DNA of 17,674 bases from SVTX01 sp045612105 (GTDB lineage: Bacteria; Bacillota; Clostridia; Oscillospirales; CAG-272), in contig JAZKYL010000070.1 of NCBI GenBank assembly GCA_045612105.1, positions 1 to 17,674 on the forward strand. The letters run 5' to 3'. A model generated the notes under the pieces. It was not told the origin of the DNA, made no database searches, and was given only the letters and a program-made list of their open reading frames with translations. The translations under genes and the position numbers were made by a program. Positions within the stretch are counted from its first letter, which is position 1, and each line of letters begins with the position of its first letter. Below are positions 15,094 to 17,674 of the stretch, in pieces.

Positions 15094-16299
15094 TTAAGCC
15101 TTGTAAACTACCTTACCGTTCACCACGGTGCCGTAGCATTTTCCAAAGACCTTCGTTCCCTCGAAGGGAGTTGCTTTACCCTGAGAGATAAACTCTGCGG
15201 GGTCAACGGTATATTCCTCGTCAAGTCTCCAGACCGAGAATGAGTCTCCAATCGGCAGACCGAACCTCTCTCTGGGGTTGTAGACCAACAGATCCACAAG
15301 CTTATCAAGGGTAATTATACCGGATTTTACCATATATGTGTTCATCAGCGGCAGGCAGGTCTCAATTCCCGTGATGCCGAATGCGCTCTTTTCAAGTCCT
15401 CTTCCCTTTTCCTCGGCGGAATGAGGCGCGTGGTCGGTGGCGATCATATCGATAGTGCCGTCCACAATTCCCTCGATAAGCGCATTCTTATCAGCCTCGC
15501 TTCTGAGGGGAGGATTCATCTTGAAGCGTCCGTGCTCCTGCAGATCCATATCGGTAAGTATCAAATAATGAGGACCTGTCTCACAAGTAACGTTGACACC
15601 GCTCTTCTTCGCCTCGCGGATGATCTCAACACTCTCCTTTGTGGAAATGTGACAAACGTGATAAGCGCAACCGATCTCTTCGACCAATTTCAGATCTCTC
15701 TCGATCTGTCGCCATTCACTCTCGGAACAAATACCTCTATGACCGTGAAGTCTCGCATACTCTCCATCGTGGATGTATCCACCGCGAAGCAGGTCGTTGA
15801 CCTCGCAGTGCGCCACGATCATCTTATGAAGTGCCTTGGCTCTCTGCATAGCAGAGCGCATCATAGCGTCGTCCTGAACACCTCTGCCGTCGTCGGAAAA
15901 AGCTATAACCTTATCTGCCATAGCCTCAAGGTCGGCTATCTTTTCGCCCTTCTCGCCTACCGTGATCGCGCCGTAGGGGTGAACTCCGATGACCGCGTCC
16001 CTTTCAATGATCTCCAGCTGTTTCTCCAAATTTTCCAAACTGTCGGGCACGGGATTCAGGTTCGGCATAGTACACACGTCGGTGTAGCCGCCGCGAGCCG
16101 ATGCAAGGGATCCCGTAGCGATCGTTTCCTTATAAGAAAAACCCGGCTCGCGAAAATGCACGTGCACATCACAAAAACCGGGAAAAACAGTATATTCGGA
16201 AGAATTGAAAGAGGAAAAGCCGTCTGCAAAAAGGAAACAGTTACCCATCGACATGATTTCAGTCGATCTCATCTGCATTTTTGCCTTAACTTCTGCCAT
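15094..16299 (-). CDS. pyrC: Dihydroorotase PyrC (class I)
   Basis: Cyclises carbamoyl-aspartate to dihydroorotate. The 401-residue amidohydrolase has metal ligands visible as H46-x-H48 (DVHVHFREPG), D136/D137 in AFSDDGRG (the aspartate that replaces the carboxylated lysine in class I enzymes), H164 (VAHCE), H217 (VCHIS) and D289 (ATDHAPHS). The part before the HxH motif is about 10 residues shorter than in typical 425-430-residue members and begins with a charged stretch, so the small beta-sandwich may be abbreviated. The ATG follows CGGAGAG at 5-7 bp. It is the promoter-proximal gene of the operon. The C-terminal VNGKVVYKA is typical of the family. Confidence 0.95.
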   Translation of the reverse strand: MAEVKAKMQMRSTEIMSMGNCFLFADGFSSFNSSEYTVFPGFCDVHVHFREPGFSYKETIATGSLASARGGYTDVCTMPNLNPVPDSLENLEKQLEIIERDAVIGVHPYGAITVGEKGEKIADLEAMADKVIAFSDDGRGVQDDAMMRSAMQRAKALHKMIVAHCEVNDLLRGGYIHDGEYARLHGHRGICSESEWRQIERDLKLVEEIGCAYHVCHISTKESVEIIREAKKSGVNVTCETGPHYLILTDMDLQEHGRFKMNPPLRSEADKNALIEGIVDGTIDMIATDHAPHSAEEKGRGLEKSAFGITGIETCLPLMNTYMVKSGIITLDKLVDLLVYNPRERFGLPIGDSFSVWRLDEEYTVDPAEFISQGKATPFEGTKVFGKCYGTVVNGKVVYKA

Positions 16300-16359
16300 T
16301 TTTTCTCTCCGTTCTCAAAAAATTCCAGACCTTAAAATAGCCCTATTTATATTCGTATA

Positions 16360-16388
16360 ATTATATCACAATTACGTTTCAAAGTCAA
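16360..16388 (-). promoter_or_regulatory. Sigma-A promoter of the pyr operon
   Basis: Read on the minus strand: TTGACT (16388-16383), 17-bp spacer, TATAAT (16365-16360). The expected start is near 16353, leaving a leader of about 54 nt before pyrC. That leader is too short for a typical PyrR attenuator with antiterminator and terminator, and no matching RNA motif was seen. Confidence 0.82.
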
Positions 16389-16477
16389 TAGCAACAATGC
16401 ATTTTTATCAAAAATGTCACAATTTACAGTTTTGTATCTTTTATGAAAACTTCTTTTGTCATTTTGCTTTAATCAAC

Positions 16478-16511
16478 AAAAAAATCGAGCATCCTTCCGA
16501 AAGAAAGATGC
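16478..16511 (-). terminator. Rho-independent terminator of the metalloprotease gene
   Basis: On the minus strand GCATC-T-TTC, 5-base loop, GAA-G-GATGC (stem 16489-16511 with one mismatch) is followed by TCGA and seven T. It begins 10 bp after the stop codon at 16522 and separates this gene from the pyr promoter. Confidence 0.82.
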
Positions 16512-16521
16512 CCGAAAATTA

Positions 16522-17340
16522 TTATCTTCCGAACAAAAGCGAGATAAACCTGATAATAAGAGCCACCGCAAGCATAAACAAGCTGAAAACACCCGATATC
16601 ATAAGAAAAGACACAAGCGCAATACCGCCCGCAGTCATAGCCGACGTGACTGAAGCAAGCGCAGAGGGGTAAATAAAATATATAGCAGCATCAACCAACA
16701 ATAAAATACCCAAAAGCATTAAAAGTCCCTTAATACCGCCCTTAATATCGGCACCGCTCAGCTCCATATGGCTTGATATCATAAGCGCAAGAATAATAAA
16801 TATCCACCACCAAACGTTGCTCGTGTTGGAAAAGTCCAAAACACTAACAACTACTCCCCATACCACCGCGAAAAACTCTCCGACAGCATATAAGTCGAGT
16901 CCGTTATCAAGCACCAAGCCGACCATCGAAAGCTCACTCCAAACAGAAGAGAACACGTCGGGGATCATAAGAAACATCATAAGCAAGAGAACACCGCTGC
17001 CGCCAAGGATCGGAGCTATACCGATAAAGAAATTTCCTATTTGATGATATATGTTTTTGGGATTATAGGTATGAGTCACGTATCCCAGAGCACCGTCATC
17101 GGCACCGGGACGGTAGAGCTTGATTTCGCGAATCTTGTGACCGAACAAAAGGCACATAAGCGCGTGGCTAAGCTCGTGAATAGGCGTACCAATAGCTCCG
17201 GTTATCAGCAAAATAACAGGTCCACCCCTGCCTACAAGCCGACAAAACCAATGTCTGCAAAGAGCTATAAGGAATCCGAAAATCACTATTACTCCAACGG
17301 TGAATAAAACCTGATATAAAAAATTCGTCAATAACTCCAT
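16522..17340 (-). CDS. M50-like integral membrane zinc metalloprotease
   Basis: A 272-residue multi-pass membrane protein. The second hydrophobic segment contains HELSH (H55-E56-x-x-H59), the zinc-binding HExxH motif, preceded by GAIGTPI as in site-2-protease relatives. A third ligand could come from the SHMELSGADIKGG segment (D199, H191). IGNFFIGIAPILGGS (101-115) lies between and resembles the conserved re-entrant segment of such proteins. About six to seven hydrophobic segments are seen, with no signal peptide beyond the first. Intramembrane proteolysis is the likely activity; the substrate is unknown and DUF3267-like relatives without proven activity are an alternative. The ATG follows GAGGAGG at 6 bp. 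It is a single gene, with its own promoter and terminator, upstream of and in the same direction as pyrC, and no functional link to pyrimidines is implied. Confidence 0.78.
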   Translation of the reverse strand: MELLTNFLYQVLFTVGVIVIFGFLIALCRHWFCRLVGRGGPVILLITGAIGTPIHELSHALMCLLFGHKIREIKLYRPGADDGALGYVTHTYNPKNIYHQIGNFFIGIAPILGGSGVLLLMMFLMIPDVFSSVWSELSMVGLVLDNGLDLYAVGEFFAVVWGVVVSVLDFSNTSNVWWWIFIILALMISSHMELSGADIKGGIKGLLMLLGILLLVDAAIYFIYPSALASVTSAMTAGGIALVSFLMISGVFSLFMLAVALIIRFISLLFGR

Positions 17341-17367
17341 AAGCAGCCTCCTCTCTTGATTGTTTTT

Positions 17368-17396
17368 ATTATACTACAAGCCATAGCTTTTGCCAA
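17368..17396 (-). promoter_or_regulatory. Sigma-A promoter of the metalloprotease gene
   Basis: On the minus strand TTGGCA (17396-17391), 17-bp spacer, TATAAT (17373-17368), 27 bp before the ATG and just upstream of the GAGGAGG ribosome binding site. Confidence 0.75.
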
Positions 17397-17448
17397 TATC
17401 TGTCTGTTTTTCAAATTTTGATTTGTCGGGGACGCGGGGGAGGCGCGT

Positions 17449-17478
17449 TCGAGAAACTTTTTGAAAAAAGTTTCTCGA
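17449..17478. repeat. 14-bp-arm palindrome in the right flank
   Basis: TCGAGAAACTTTTT-GA-AAAAAGTTTCTCGA is a perfect 14-bp-arm inverted repeat. T5/A5 at the tip and no U-run after either arm make it an unusual terminator; it may be a bidirectional terminator or a dispersed intergenic repeat. A G/C-rich tract (GGGGACGCGGGGGAGGCGCG) lies directly to its left. Confidence 0.65.
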
Positions 17479-17489
17479 GCTCTTCAAAA

Positions 17490-17674
17490 ACTTCCAAAAA
17501 AAAATGGTTGGAAGTGTAGCCATTTCATCTTGTGAAATCGTGAGAATTTTTATCAAAGCCTCACTGCTATCGTGTTGCGAGTAAGTATCAAATTGCTTGT
17601 AAATAAATAGTTTATAATGCACTAGAAACACGATAGAAGATAAACTCTGATTAAAATATCCACGGTTTCAAAAG
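17490..17674. other. Gene-free right end with inverted repeats
   Basis: No supported coding region. It holds a small hairpin ACTTCCA/TGGAAGT (17490-17515), ATTTCA/TGAAAT (17522-17538), and a 10-bp inverted repeat CTATCGTGTT (17567-17576) with AACACGATAG (17627-17636). A TATAAT at 17613-17618 lacks a well-spaced -35. The adjoining gene lies beyond the window. Confidence 0.45.

Noticed and set aside
16300..16353. PyrR binding loop in the pyrC leader
   Set aside because: A TCCAGA-like string occurs only on the plus strand, the wrong strand for the leader RNA, and the leader is too short for an attenuator.
17374..17631. 85-codon open frame on the minus strand at the right end
   Set aside because: It runs through the long palindrome and the metalloprotease promoter, has no good ribosome binding site and gives a low-complexity unrecognised product.

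Overview
The window looks like a chromosomal stretch of an anaerobic, low-to-mid GC Firmicute, most likely an uncultured gut-type Clostridia. Evidence: strong AGGAGG-type ribosome binding sites, textbook sigma-A promoters, and the NAD-linked class IB dihydroorotate dehydrogenase pair PyrD/PyrK. No species is claimed.

The centre (about 4.1-16.4 kb, minus strand) is a pyrimidine biosynthesis operon read in the order pyrC, carB, pyrK, pyrD, a glycoside hydrolase family 2 gene, pyrF, pyrE, pyrB, pyrI, then a second glycosidase-like gene of the GH36/GH31 type. A promoter (TTGACT-N17-TATAAT) lies about 60 bp upstream of pyrC. Together the pyr enzymes cover carbamoyl phosphate to UMP, except that carA (the glutaminase subunit of carbamoyl phosphate synthetase) is not present. 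No pyrR gene and no room for a PyrR attenuator is seen. The GH2 gene sits between pyrD and pyrF with gaps of only 24 and 21 bp and its own strong ribosome binding site, so it appears to be co-transcribed with the pathway.

Several junctions inside the operon carry stem-loops that begin within a few bases of a stop codon. Two of these, after carB and after pyrF, are copies of one structured repeat element whose outer stems differ in sequence but stay paired. A GC-rich hairpin follows pyrI and a bidirectional terminator closes the last glycosidase gene.

The left flank (1-2.7 kb, plus strand) holds the end of a zinc-ribbon protein gene, a 420-bp gene-free stretch with repeats resembling a leftover insertion sequence end and two related hairpins, and two tandem paralogous multi-pass membrane genes of the YwaF type. 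The first membrane gene carries a single-base frameshift. Both have a sigma-A-like promoter and the same TTCTTAA direct-repeat box about 15 bp upstream of the -35 hexamer, which suggests shared control.

The right flank (16.5-17.7 kb) holds a monocistronic M50-like membrane metalloprotease gene with its own promoter and terminator, then a gene-free end with a long palindrome and a 10-bp inverted repeat.
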